A stretch of 64,000 nt of DNA, from the NCBI GenBank assembly GCA_011317545.1, contig WUJK01000002.1, positions 1,860,001 to 1,924,000 on the forward strand, in the 5' to 3' direction. This document shows, in pieces, positions 37,303-49,193 of the stretch. A program made the translations under genes and the position numbers. The notes below the pieces were generated by a model. The model did no database searches and was not told where the DNA came from. It saw only the letters and a list, made by a program, of their open reading frames with translations. This DNA is from Coniella vitis. Lineage: Eukaryota > Ascomycota > Sordariomycetes > Diaporthales > Schizoparmaceae. Each line of letters starts with the position of its first letter. Within the stretch, counting starts at the first letter, position 1.

Positions 37303-38682
37303 TTTCTGTTGATGGTCATTCTTTACAAGTACATGGAGCTATTCCCACTCCCCTCTCAACAACCCCCACAGATATCCCTGCTTGGGATATCCAGATATCA
37401 AGAGCCGGTGGATCCTCCCACCCCCCCCCCCCGAAAAAGCACGGGACCAAGTCACTGACTTTGAGTGGGTGATATCTGGGGTAAAGCGAGGACCAGATTG
37501 GCAGACTGTCTGTGCGAGACAAAAAGGAAAGAAAAACTGCTCGAGACAATACTTTTTTGTGGAAGGGGTCTTGACTCGTAAGATAAACAAGGCAGAGGAT
37601 GGGCCGGGGGGTTGGTCCATTTTGATATTGTAAATGTACGCAAGTCAAAGGATAACTAATAACGGTCTACGTTGTCAGCCTAGCTGATACTCTGACATGA
37701 CATTGGTATCTGCCAGCGGACCACCGGCTACTCTTCTTTCCGCTGAGAACCCATGCCCATGCCCATGCCCAGATTGGTGGCTTTGCCATACACTTTGATT
37801 CGTATGCCATCGTACAATAAACATACTTTTGCGTTGTAATTCAAGTACAAATCAGTTTCATGTTCTCCTTGTGTCGGATAGAGTGCTGCATCAACATTCC
37901 TCGCGACCCCCACGTGGTTTGCCTGGGACCTTTTGTCCGCCAACTGGTCCGCATTCTTGTTGAGAGAGAGAGGAGAGCAGGTGATCTGATCAGGGTGTCA
38001 GATGGGGGGAATATCGGAAAGGATGTTGAAAAGCACCAAACATCGAAAAAGAGGTGTCACAATTCTGTGCTGGAAGCAATTCGAGGCATTCGCACGGGGA
38101 ACAAGACAAGACTCGAGCCCGAACAATCTCTCATATCAAGGGAGAGCAAAAGAACTCTTTTCTCTGTTCCCGATGGATCATGACACGCTTTGACTTGTGA
38201 GGCTGAAATGGACTCCCATGCCCCCAAGCCCGCGAGTACACGAGAATTGTTCCTTATGACCAACCACGTCTCTTTTTTCTTTTTCGGGGGGGGGGGAGGG
38301 GTGTTTGCAAAAAGTTCGAGTACTCTCCCGTGAAATCTCCCCTCTCCGGCATATCCGCTGCTGTCAGGCCTGTTCTGCCCTACAAGGAGCAAATTAATAA
38401 GCCCCATCTCCGTTCTTGTGTGATTTGGGGGGGGGGGTTGAAATGTTTATCTTGCCAGATTCAGTTCTCCACTGCCGGAAGATGCCAGCTCGGATACCAA
38501 GGTCATACAGAGTACACGCCCCCAGTGTTCCAACGTCAATCTACTTCTGTGGTTGCCTTGTCCTTATCAAAACACCCTGCAGGTCTTTCGAGAGAAACGG
38601 TACACCATTAAAAGGGAAAAGAAGAAAGAAAGGGATTTCCTCCCCAAAACGCAACAACATTCCTCGATATCCCATTTCCATT

Positions 38683-38704
38683 CCTCTCTCTCTCTCTCTC
38701 TCTC
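38683..38704 (+). repeat. (TC)11 microsatellite followed by T and G runs
   Basis: TC array followed by a T run and then a G run, three simple sequences abutting. Confidence 0.95.
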
Positions 38705-39030
38705 GTTTTTTTTTTTGGGGGGGGGGGAGGTTGCTTTCTTTCTTTCCTCCCCTTATCCATCACACATCTTGCATTGCAGCCACGTTTCTGAGCAATCACT
38801 TCTTTGGCCGGTGGCCGTGGGGGGAGGGGGGCCGGCCTTACTATTGATCGTACCCCCCATCTACCCTCGGTTCGACTCCCGCCGCCCAGTGAAACCTCTT
38901 TTTACGCGGTCTTCTATATATATATGCTTACGAAGCAGTTCTATCCATCACTTGTCACATTTTCTTTTCCTCGAGCCTACCATGTCAAGAAAAAGAAGTA
39001 TTGGGGAGGGGAGAGGGGCAAAGGCAACCC

Positions 39031-39045
39031 TCTCTCTCTCTCTCT

Positions 39046-39080
<35 letters not shown>
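39031..39080 (+). repeat. (TC)7 and (AC)16 microsatellites
   Basis: TC units (39031-39044), TTAT, then sixteen AC units (39049-39080). Confidence 0.95.
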
Positions 39081-39084
<4 letters not shown>

Positions 39085-39912
39085 TGTGTGATGAGTACAG
39101 TATAGTGAGAAACTATCAACAGCTGCGAAGCCTGCCCCAAAGGGACATGAGGAGGGAGCGAGAACCGGATAGAGAGGATGAACAAAGGGAGTTGTAGTTG
39201 GATTTTACCCCATCACATCAGCCCTGTGGGCGAGAGAACACAAAAAGAAGGTGTCAGGGCAAAGAAAAGGTTGTTTTTGTTGTCGGATACGGCGCATAAG
39301 AAGAAGTTAGGAGGGAGGCCCTGAATGGACTTTTCTTCTTCTTTTTTTTCTCGCAGAATTACCCGGCTTACACCCTCCTCTTTGAGTTTCAAGATCCAGA
39401 CCACCTTCACACACATACACATGTATATGCAGAACAATGCTGACTGGTCCAAACTGAGAGGGGGCGATTTCTCCATGACAGAAGCGAATGCCGAGAAGAA
39501 GCCAAGGAAATCCCCCATTGGATATCTCCACTCCGCAACGGGGCTTTTGGCCCAGAAATGAATTTGAATGCAGGGCCAGAGAGTCTGGGATCGCGGATCC
39601 AAGAGCTGGGCACCGGGTCAGATGATTTCCGGGCCCTGTGTGTGTGTGTGTGCGAGAGATGAGCCCCAGTGTCAGCGCAGCGACAGCCGCCAAAAGGAGG
39701 AGGGAGTGGAGTGGGAGACAAGAGATAAAAAGGGTTCTGAGAGAGTGTGAGTGTGTGTGAGAGCGCTAACGAGGCTCCTTTCTTGGTCCTCGAGCTGGAA
39801 AAACCGTGGTTGGACGTCAAAGGGGGAGGGGCTGGGAAGGCGGCCCCGTTTTGCAACTCCACACTTTTGCGAACCCCGTGACTGTCTTTGCTGTGGGCCG
39901 GGATACTCTTCC

Positions 39913-39939
39913 CTGACTGACTGACTGACTGACTGGCTG
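39913..39939 (+). repeat. (GACT)n tetranucleotide repeat
   Basis: Five CTGA/GACT units followed by GGCTGGG. Confidence 0.95.
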
Positions 39940-42900
39940 GGCACTAAGTAAGCAGGAGGAACAGCTTTGCTTTTCGCTTATCTGCTCGACCACGAGATAC
40001 CACCATGTCGGGTCCCGGCCTTGATGAGGCCCGCCACGGAATGGCGACGGCGCGTGCTCTTTGCTCCCTGAGCCATCGCCATCGTGACGCAAAGAAAGAC
40101 GGGGCATATCCGTCTTTTACCCCTGATCGAATGCTTGCTGCGGGTCATGGATGGATGTGCTTTGCATAGTAGTAGAAGAAGAAGAAGAAGAAGTAAACGG
40201 AGACGAAGTGGGTTTGTGATGAATCCCACGATATTGGATCTCTCTCTCTCTCTCTCTCGGATACCGCATCACCTAGAGCTGGCCAGGACAAGGCCTTGTT
40301 CTACAAGCCTGGCTGGCCACATCTGTTGTAAGCACGTCTTCGCGGTTGTTCTCTCCAACGCATTGGAAAGGCTCGAGGATCCAAAGACCAGAGTCCCAGC
40401 GATGCGTCCTTCTTGTGCATGTATGCAACACAAAGCGGCAGGAATTCGCCGTGACTGCGCGTTCCCATTATCCCTCCAGCTGGGAGACTGGCTGAGGTGA
40501 GTTGTTAGCATCAAACGGCTGCTTCCACTCTGCAGCTGAACACCGTGTGGTTATTTATGATCTAAAAGCCGAGACCGAGATAACTTGCATTTCCTATGTA
40601 CTATACATACTCTGCGCACCAGGAAACCCCCTTATGCATACGCCCCCCCCCCTTCTCTCTCTTCCTCGACCTTGGTTAGTACTAGTAGTTCCTGGGCTTA
40701 TACGGTCGTTATCTACAGCAGTCATTGGAAGACGGCACACATCGTTCCAGATATGCCTCGAGTCCAGCGGGTATATCGCAACGAGCACTCGCCTCCCCGC
40801 ACCTGCAAACAATCCGCAGCACGCACGCACACATGCACACATGCACACATGCACGTAAATTTCTCAGACTTTACTGCATGCAGCTCAAAGCAGTGTGTTT
40901 TATGCAGGTGGGGTGTAAACTATGTAGCGGGCATAAGTGGCAAGGGGCGAGACGAAACGAAAAAGGAAGAAGAAACAAAAAAAGAGCCTTTTGTCTTTTT
41001 CCTTGACCCTCATCATCATCATCACCCCCCTTCTTTTGCTTGCAGGCTGGCCCATCCGTCGGTATCATGGCTGGGTGATACCAAATGGCACCGAGAGCAG
41101 CTCGACGTCCGTCTTACAAGTCGCTTGCAGGCTCTACGTGTCGATCTGTCAGGCCATCCAGCCTTGGGGTGCCTTGGTGCCTTGGGCTTCTGAGGGCTGG
41201 ACCATCCGCTGGTCTTGCTTGCATTTTCTCGCGTAGAGAGGCCAGACACTGCCATGACTGCATATATTCCGACACCCACACCCACCCACTGCATCACAAC
41301 CATAGATCTCAGCATATTGCACCCCCTCTCCTGTCAGCCATCGAGCCAAGCGTGCGTCGTTGGGAGGGGGGCCTCCAATGGAAGGAAAAGCCTGGGGCCT
41401 TGGCAGATGAGGAGAAAAAGAAAGGAAAATGGGAGATCTGACTGCGTCTCTTGCCTATCAGCAAGAACCCAAACTCGTTTTGCTTGTGGTCGAGGTCGAG
41501 GTCGAGCCCGGTCCCAGCATCGTCAACTTATACCGAACCACTACAGACTTGCCACGCACGCGCGTGTTTCCCTCTTCTTATCCTATTGCGTACTTGGCCC
41601 AGGCCTGTGGAAGCATTTTATCGACTGCGCAAGTGATGGGTGAGAACTACATCTATCTGTAGGCCTGCTGCTTGGCCCATTGCCTTTTTTATTTTATTTT
41701 CTGTTTATTTTCTTCCCAATGCAACCCGCGGCGCCTAGAGACGCACCCCAAATCACTTTCGGCATGCCGCGCACTCAAAGGGGCGTTTCAATGGAACCGG
41801 CCCACCTGCCTCATGTGGTCTGGGGCCATGGCCAAAGGACCGTTCCAATGGGTGAGTGATTGAGTGAGTGAGTGACGGATAGCTTTGAGGCCATACTTCT
41901 CTTTTGAGTGATACACACGCGGCTTCGTACTGTGTGTACCCTTACTACATAGGCAGACGGGGTTTCCCAAGACATTGGATATAGTTTCAACAGAACAGCC
42001 ATGGTTCAGGCTTAGGTCTGTGCAACGGTTGCGTTGCTTGCGATCGATGACTTTGTATCAGTGATAGTACGTCAACATAGCGTAGCAAGTATACTAGAGC
42101 ACCAGATGCCGAACCCCCAAGTATTGTCCATGGTATTATTCCCTTGCCTACTCCCTCCTCTTCTCGCTCGTTTTTGTTTGTTCCTGTTTTTGGTCAGCGC
42201 CGCACCACACAACGTCATGGCATACTGGCCTCGCGTTACAAGGGCGGGCTTTCGATTGTCCATAAAAGAAAAAGTAAAAGTAAAAATAAGAAAATAAACA
42301 TGGAAAAGGAGAAAGCCTGATGGACTCCTCCGCCCCAAGATGTTGTGCAACAACAGCAACGCATTACTCGCGTCGTGACGGCTGACTTGGGGGATCAATA
42401 CATACATGTATACATACTAGTATCACTCACACACACACTCTCTCTCTCCATCCCTCCCTCCCCCTCACTGCCCGGTATTTGTGTGGCTCGTCTGGGGGAG
42501 GCGTTTCAGCCTGCGTTTTGTTCTTTTGTTTTTTTTCTTCTTCTTTTTGCCGTCGGTAGTTTGCGGGGAAGACCAGCAGGGGATCTTATTCGTTGACGAC
42601 GACGACGATTCGGTTGTGCTTTTTTTCTTTTCTTTTTCTTATTGGGGCTATCCCACGCCTGCTGTGATTCTCGGGATCCTCACCGGGGGGGTTGGTGTAC
42701 TATGGTAGCTGCGGGTTTGCTATACACAGTACAAGGCGTCGTTCTATCGCGAGGGGCCGGATGAGGTCATGTGAGTTGTCCTTTGTGTGTGCAATGTGGG
42801 CTCTTGTGTGAGGCTATTATTTTGTGTGCCATCATGCGCATCCAATGGGTTGCACATGCGCATGCTACTACATCATCATCACCCGGCAGAAAGGGGAAAA

Positions 42901-43060
42901 GAAAAAGGGCAGCCAGAAGAAAGTTTCGCATGAGATGTAGCGTCGGGACTCTGGCGAACGAGGAGGCTGGGAAAGAGAGAGAGAACGTCTGCATGTATAT
43001 CGTTTGTTTTTGTTGTGTATGTGTGTATGGGCTCTGTCGTTGTGTTGTAGTTGCTTGGGC

Positions 43061-43091
43061 GCTCTGCTCTGCTCTGCTCTGCTCTGCTCTG
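43061..43091 (+). repeat. (GCTCT)6 pentanucleotide repeat
   Basis: Six perfect GCTCT units followed by GCGCCTGG. Confidence 0.95.
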
Positions 43092-46006
43092 CGCCTGGTT
43101 CCACGAGATTATTTGACATCTCACCAAAAAACACCTCCATCTTTTTCCCCCCGTCACCGATCTGTGGCTTTCTCTGACCCGGACTATGTATGTTTGCTTG
43201 TCCTTCCGGGTTGTGCTATGATGCCGTGGCTGCCACTGTGACCAGTCCCTGCTGTTGACGAGTTCGACTGTTTGTTTTGTTGCTCATCATGGTTTGGTTC
43301 GCTTTCTTTTGGTTTTCCCGCTTCTCTATATTGAAAACGTTCAGTTGCTGCTCTCGACTTTCCCACACTGGGGAAATCGACTCTTCCACGTGGCTAATTA
43401 CTCTCCAGCTCAACGTACTTTCGGCCCTCTTTTCTCAAGAACATGAAGAGAGGGGAAGAAAGGGGGGGGGGGCGTCTCGTTCGTTCATGGCCATCAGCGA
43501 TACGATTACCCCCTTTCCTCTGCTTTGCTTCACCCTAAAGCAAAGTAAACAGCACTACCGAAGTCTGGCTGCACTTTTTTTTGCTTAATACTATGTATAC
43601 CTCTCTGTGGCGAGCTACACCAAACTTTTGTGCGTATCTATGTACTATGCAACTTGAATAAATAGATTTCACATGGCTATATACCATGGAGAGGGAAAGG
43701 TCCACAGACGAAAAAGAAGGAAAGAAGTAAAAAATGACATGTCAACTTGCACAGCGGGCAGCTAGCCGGAACGAATACTTTGGCAATAGGCGCGGGCAGG
43801 CCGGCATGAGTGAGTGATACAAATGGGGGCTTTCGAGTCAAGAGGAAAGGGTGGAAGACGAAAGTCTCGGGTCAACTAGAGGTCGAGTCGACCAGGGCGC
43901 ATGTGTGGCTGATATACCACGTAGACCAGCAGCACTTGTGCGCCCTTGCAGCTGTTCCCAAGGCAGAAGAACCTGAAGTTGGTGTAGGAGATGTCACAAT
44001 ATACCAGTCGACGTCTCTGCGGCATTCCAAACTCGTCTCCGTTGTTGCTGTCCTGCAAAGTACGAAGATGGAGAGGCGAATGACTTCGTGTGTACTTGGT
44101 CCATCCCATGTATCAATACATTCATAAATCCACCCAGCTTGCGCGGTGTACAGTATGGAATACAGGGTCTTCAAAGCCCCTGTGATGAATCGTGCATACC
44201 ATGTTACGCAACAAGACCCAGGTTTCGACAATATATATATATATCCGGGCGGCAGAAGAAACTATGCATTTCTAGGTCATGTGGCCTGTACTATGTAACA
44301 CGTGCAAGTGCAGTCCAAATGCCCCAATATCACCATGCAGTTACATAGTAATGGTAAAAAGTAAAAAGTAAAAAGAAAGGTATAATGGGAAACTAGCGAC
44401 TGTATTATTCTCCCCCCTTCTCTCGCTGTGTGTCTCTTCTCTTCCCGCTCACCCACAGATAGAAAAGAGCCGAGACAAGACACACGCAGATTTATTTTCT
44501 TTCTCTTTTTTCCTGCACTACTTACTTTTGAAGCTGTCGTGCATGATACATGGTCTTTATCTTGCGTTGTACAGCATCACTCTCCCCCACCCTCACAGCC
44601 TTTTCTCTGCGTGGCCGTCATCCTACGTATCATATGTTCTCCTTCTCCGCATCGTCGTGCTTCCATCCGTGTGTACTTGGATAACAGTATACACACGTTT
44701 GTTTCTGGTGTATGGGTTCTCCCCCTTGGACCGCATCTCCAACTGTCCACAACAGAATTAGGATTCCCCCAGAGAGTTTCTCAAGTTGAAGAAACGAGCT
44801 TAAGAGAAGACTTGGACAAGATCACTCTGTATTGCGCCCAATGGGGGGCCTGGTCGTCACTATCATCAAAAGAAATCGCCTCTTCCTTTTTGATTTGTTG
44901 ATGTGGATATATTGGGGGGGGGGTGCTGTATAGGCCTGAATACAAAGTACCCTACACCACCACCACCACCACCGTTAACCACACCCCTCCCCCCCTTTTT
45001 CTGTGGTATAACAGAGTATCATAATGTACGTGATACCAAGGTCTCAACCCCCCCCCCATCTTGCATAAAAAAGTGTCACAGTATCCGTTGGCTTTTCTTT
45101 GCCCTCTGGGGCTCTGGGGTAGGATTGCCGGTCCATCGCATCGCATCATAGTACTACTAACTTGTTGGGTGATTTCCCAGTGGTTCTTTTTTTATTTCTC
45201 ATAACTTACTTTACTCATGATTGAGATCAAAAAGATTATGACCGCCTTTTTCGTGATGAAAGATGAAGATACGTACGTACATACATATATAACGCAGGTT
45301 TTGCTTGGCCTGCACTCATCTTTTGTCCGTTGACGGACATTTATATATGTATGTGCGTGTAATGCAACCTCTTGTTTTTATTATTATTATTATTATTATT
45401 TTTAAAAAAGAAAGGAAAATCGGACAAATGGAAGGCGGAAAGGGTGGCACACATGTACCATGATCTTCCATCAAGAGTATCAACCTTTTTGTCAAGTTGC
45501 AACAGATATAACACGGAACAAGTCACTACATATACATGCTCTCGCAGTGTGAAAAGAGACCCCCCCCCAAAAAAGGCCAAATCTTGTACATCTATCAGAA
45601 TATAGTAACCTCGCAAAGCAAAAAAAAAGCCCCCCAATACAGAACAGGTTCGAACCGATGTGGGTTTATTTTCCAAAGGTACTCCTCCTCTCCTCCTCCT
45701 CTTCCTTCTGGGTCTGCTGCGGGGTAACGAACCTATCGTAAGGGAGCTTTATATAAAAAAGAAAATTAAAAAAAAAGAGGGGGACCCTTGGGAATGAACT
45801 ATCCACTCAACAGTCAAAAGATGTATTCTTGGGATTTGTTATTGATAGTTGCATATTTTCGTGACAATGGCGACAGGGTGGCGAACCCGGCCGCCCCCGC
45901 CCCCTCTTCTCGTTTCTACGGTATATTACGAAACAAGGAGACTACTACATACATCCCCCCAGTGGTCCCGGTATTGAACGACAATGGTGCCATGTAATAG
46001 TTGTTT

Positions 46007-46010
<4 letters not shown>

Positions 46011-46050
<40 letters not shown>
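46011..46050 (+). repeat. (TG)20 microsatellite
   Basis: Twenty perfect TG units, 0.8 kb beyond the stop codon of the aldolase-like gene. Confidence 0.95.
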
Positions 46051-46053
<3 letters not shown>

Positions 46054-46830
46054 TTTCTTGCCTTTGAGGTGTTCAGACCAACCATACACAAAAAGAGAAC
46101 AACGTGATGGTGGCAAAAGAAAAGAAAAGGAAAAGAAAAAATTGATGCCGAAACACCAAGACCCGACCAGGGAGTGGTCGTGACTGGGCAAGGCAAGGAG
46201 AAGTGTGGCAAGTAACATTGATTGCTGTCGACTGAACAAAAAGTCCGTTGGATGTGAGGCAGTCAAAATGATATCAACATACAAAAGTGGGCAAGCAAAC
46301 ACTCCAATCTTGAGTATAGATTTCTCCATACACAACATCTGGAATACTACGAGAGAGGCGCAGCGTGAAACTGGGGCAGCAGACCGTGCCGGGGGAGGGC
46401 TTTGTATAATAATTTTTGAATTCCGCCATAGCCCAAGACGTGTCATTAGGGGGTATACGCAGTGTAGTATGGCATGGCTAAACCACGGTTTGAGCCATAA
46501 AAAGAATGTCACCTGTTCGACCCAATCCTACAGTGAGACTCTTCCCAACGTCTGTGTGTCGAGTAGGACAGACAGTCTGGAGAACGTCGACCAACTATCT
46601 CCTTGCCTTTCGACAAAGCTGAATGCTGCCAGTAGGAGCCAGCTACATTCACCGAAAACCACGGAACATCAAGTATGTTTTGAGGGTATCCGTTCTTGGC
46701 CTAGTACCGTAAGAATCGTAAATGACAAAAGGCTTGTGCGTATCATGTATGTGTAAACCAAAAAAAAAGAAGCCAAACTCACTACAGTCCTCCTTGCCTC
46801 CCTCTCTCTCTTGCTATATTTCTCTCCCAC

Positions 46831-47977
46831 CTATAATTTGATACTCAGGTGCTCGAATCCTCTCGCGAGCACCTCCTCACCCCCAGCCTCCTGCATCTCG
46901 TACTCAATATCAGGCTGCATCTCCCGGTACATGACATGTTTCTCGCTCGCCATCTTGCAGTTGTACGCCGCCTCCTCGTCGCTGATCAGGTTCTTTTGCA
47001 GCTTGCCGCCCGCGCACGCCGCATCCACCTGCAGCTGAATCGCGCAGCTACGCTCCATGAGCCCAAAGAGGAACCCGGCCTCGTCCACCGTGTACCCCAC
47101 GCTCAGCAGGCCGTGGTTCATCAGGATCGCGCCCTTGTTGCGCTGGCCCAGCGCGTCCGCAATGCGCTCGCCCTCCTCGCTCGCAAAGACAATGCCGCCG
47201 TACGCCGCGTAGACGGTGTGGCACGCGTGCAGCGAGCACACGTCCTGCGTAATCATCTCGAGCGGCTTCGCAAACACGCTCCACGCGCGGCCCGCGGGCG
47301 TGTGCGCGTGGCACACGGCGTGGATGTCGCTGCGCCGCTTGTGGATGGCGCTGTGGATGTAGTAGCCGGCCCTGTTGCCCGTGATGGTCCCCGTGCGCGG
47401 GTTGGGCCGCCCGCCGACGATGCGGCCCGTGGCAATCTCCATGGGGATCATGTCGCCGGCCGTCAGGGTGCCGTAGTGCCGTGACAGTGGGTTCATCCAC
47501 ATGAGCTGGGGGAACTCGGGGTCGCGGATCGAAATGTGTCCGGATTGGCCTTCGGCGTAGCCCATGCGCGCCCAGTTGCGGAAGACGGCGGCCATGTGCA
47601 CCAGGATATGCCGCCGCTCTTCTGTGTAGCTAGGGAATGTGGGAATGCCTAACCATGGTGGATTAGTGACTGTGTCGGGCAAGAGAGATTCCAAAAGGCC
47701 AAGTATGGAACTTGTGACCGCGAACTGGACATCACTGCGCAAGACAGGTTCAGACCGTCTGCCCCAGCCCAGCCCAGCCCAGCCCAGCCCAGCCCAGGTG
47801 ATCCGCAAAAGCATGGAGAAGGAAGCGGGTTTGCCCAGACGTACCTGGCAGCAGCTGTCCGTGTGAAATTGCCTCCAAAGGCGTCACTTGGACCTCGCTG
47901 ACCTCCTCTATCGGTTGCGCCTTGGAGAGCACAACATCTGCCGAAGGGGCAACTTCTGTGGTAGCCGACGGAGCCAT
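46831..47977 (-). CDS. Class II aldolase/adducin-fold protein
   Basis: Two exons, 47977-47845 and 47648-46831, separated by a 196-nt GT-AG intron; 316 residues. The fold covers about residues 50-275. The HxH metal pair is at His158/His160 (VCHAHTPAGRAWS) and the third ligand at His223 (ILMNHGLLSVG), so zinc binding looks intact. The segment that carries the catalytic Glu in fuculose-1-phosphate aldolase (four residues before a conserved His) reads AGYYIHSAIH here, with Gly139 where Glu is expected. That is typical of the adducin-like fungal subgroup (S. pombe mug14 relatives) and argues against a classical aldolase. Cytosolic: no signal peptide. The ATG at 47977 gives the longest sensible start with context CGAAATGG. 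Substrate unknown. The upstream flank faces the accessory segment and the downstream flank faces the desert. Confidence 0.9.
47763..47797 (+). repeat. (CCCAG)7 repeat inside the aldolase-like intron
   Basis: Seven perfect CCCAG units (CTGGG on the gene strand) in the middle of the 196-nt intron, which is the longest intron in the window. The repeat keeps the intron open in the gene's second frame, giving a Gly-Leu-Gly-Trp-Ala pattern that should not be mistaken for an N-terminus. Confidence 0.95.
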
Positions 47978-48794
47978 TTCGAATCCGATGCGGAAGTGTA
48001 CTCTCAAATGAATGGCAATATGCTGATTCCAAAGGCTGAGTGTGGTGGTACTATTGTTCTTCTCCTTGTTTGCTGTTCTTGTTGGTCCCGATGTCCACCG
48101 GGTTGTGGTGTTTGTAGAAGTAATGATTTGTCTGCCGTTTCCAAGCGTCGATAAGCAAGCGAATACGCTCTTCAAGCGCTTTGTTCTCCGCGCCGGCCGG
48201 TCTGGATATGAGGATGGAAGTCTTGAGCGAAAATCACCGGTTGCGACTGATAGGACAGCCATGCGGAGCACCGGCTCAAGGCCGGTCCGGGGGCTCCAGA
48301 TGGACCGGCCCGGCCTGCATTGAACCGAGCCGCGGTAGGATTTTACATGACCATGGAAATCTGATGCTCCCCTCGTACGATCATCTGGCTACAAATTTTG
48401 AGTTAGATATTCCAACCATACGATATATTTAGCCGGTGTCTGTGTTGATTATGAAAAAGAAGAAGAAGAAAAACTCATAAACACGAAGTTAGCCTGGCGC
48501 AGAGGTTGTGGCTGCCAACAGACTTTCGGCTTGAGTGTAGGTGGCGTCCGGCACTGAGATAGTGATCTGCATTCGGCCGATGCAGCGATGCCTCAAGACG
48601 TGTCTATAGCAAGCCCTGTAGAATATGATTACGCTCACACGATTGCAGCTTGCCGAGCCCGGATCTTGCATGACAATCGTTTCTTGTGGTGATGGACCCA
48701 GGTCTCAAGGCGCGAGACTCACAAAAGTCTCGGCAATGCGAAGCCCAAGTTCTGTTCTGTGCTTACTGCGACATCACTGCCAGCGTTGTCAAAC
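47978..48794. other. Upstream region of the aldolase-like gene
   Basis: Presumed 5' UTR and promoter of the minus-strand aldolase-like gene. The open frames here overlap its leader and have no family resemblance. No SSR longer than a few units. Confidence 0.5.
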
Positions 48795-49097
48795 CTAGCC
48801 CTGACTTGCTACTCCGAGTGATTTTGTGTTCATATAGCGTCTTTTCCTCATATTTGTTGATACCATGGCCGCTTTCATGGTTGAGCTGTCACTGCATGTT
48901 CCCGGCGTCTGTCCATCTGCTCCAAAGACAGCCGACAAGTGAGCGTGAGCTTTGGCTTGGGCGCTCTCTTCGGGGTAGACATCATCCTTAAGCCAAACTC
49001 CAAGATCTGACGATTCAGGATCAGTCAATAAATAGGTCTTTTGCTCGTGGTGTGTTGCAAAACGCTCGTCTGGTGTGGCCCTGAAGTCAGTGTACAT
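48795..49097 (-). CDS. Weak candidate ORF, 100 codons, unknown
   Basis: Product not recognised. The frame starts ATG TAC ACT GAC at 49097 and is hydrophilic with mixed composition (for example SDLGVWLKDDVYPEESAQAK), more protein-like than the opposite strand. On the coding strand a T17 run directly precedes the ATG and is followed by GACTTCAG, which would make a good splice acceptor, so the true exon could begin inside this ORF at about 49080. No partner exon was found. It is divergent from the candidate ORF starting at 49194. Confidence 0.3.
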   Translation of the reverse strand: MYTDFRATPDERFATHHEQKTYLLTDPESSDLGVWLKDDVYPEESAQAKAHAHLSAVFGADGQTPGTCSDSSTMKAAMVSTNMRKRRYMNTKSLGVASQG

Positions 49098-49193
49098 GAA
49101 AAAAAAAAAAAAAAAGATGTATTTGCTCATAGGCGAAATCACGCAAGTTGGAGGCTGTTCACTGCGTAATGACCCTCATGAACCGCCATTGCC

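Larger units (their letters stand above)
34321..40000. other. Gene desert segment
   Basis: No supportable gene. Contains (AT)n at 35234-35256, a degenerate CAGATGCC repeat (35985-36020), (CA)12, (CTC)n, (TG)11, (TC)11, (TC)7(AC)16 and GACT tracts, a perfect 8-bp hairpin GATATCCC/GGGATATC (37371-37391), and motif copies at 35805, 36244, 36370, 37004 and 37206. Confidence 0.55.
40001..46830. other. Right end of gene desert, 3' flank of the aldolase-like gene
   Basis: No supportable gene. Contains a CACACATG array (40826-40855), a CTCTG pentamer array, an ATT array (45379-45400), (TG)20, and motif copies at 43589, 44289 and 44342. The last few hundred bases are presumably the 3' UTR of the minus-strand aldolase-like gene. 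Confidence 0.55.

Noticed and set aside
45648..45660. GGTTCGAACC, similar to a tRNA T-loop
   Set aside because: No acceptor, D or anticodon stems can be built around it. Similar isolated matches near 36027 and 38867 also fail.
46205..46756. 183-codon plus-strand ORF
   Set aside because: Begins at GTG, and no ATG-initiated portion shows a family or coding-like composition; it lies in the 3' flank of the aldolase-like gene.
46849..47484. 211-codon plus-strand ORF rich in Arg, Ala, Val and His
   Set aside because: Exactly antisense to the well-supported aldolase-like exon; its openness is a by-product of the high GC third positions of that gene.
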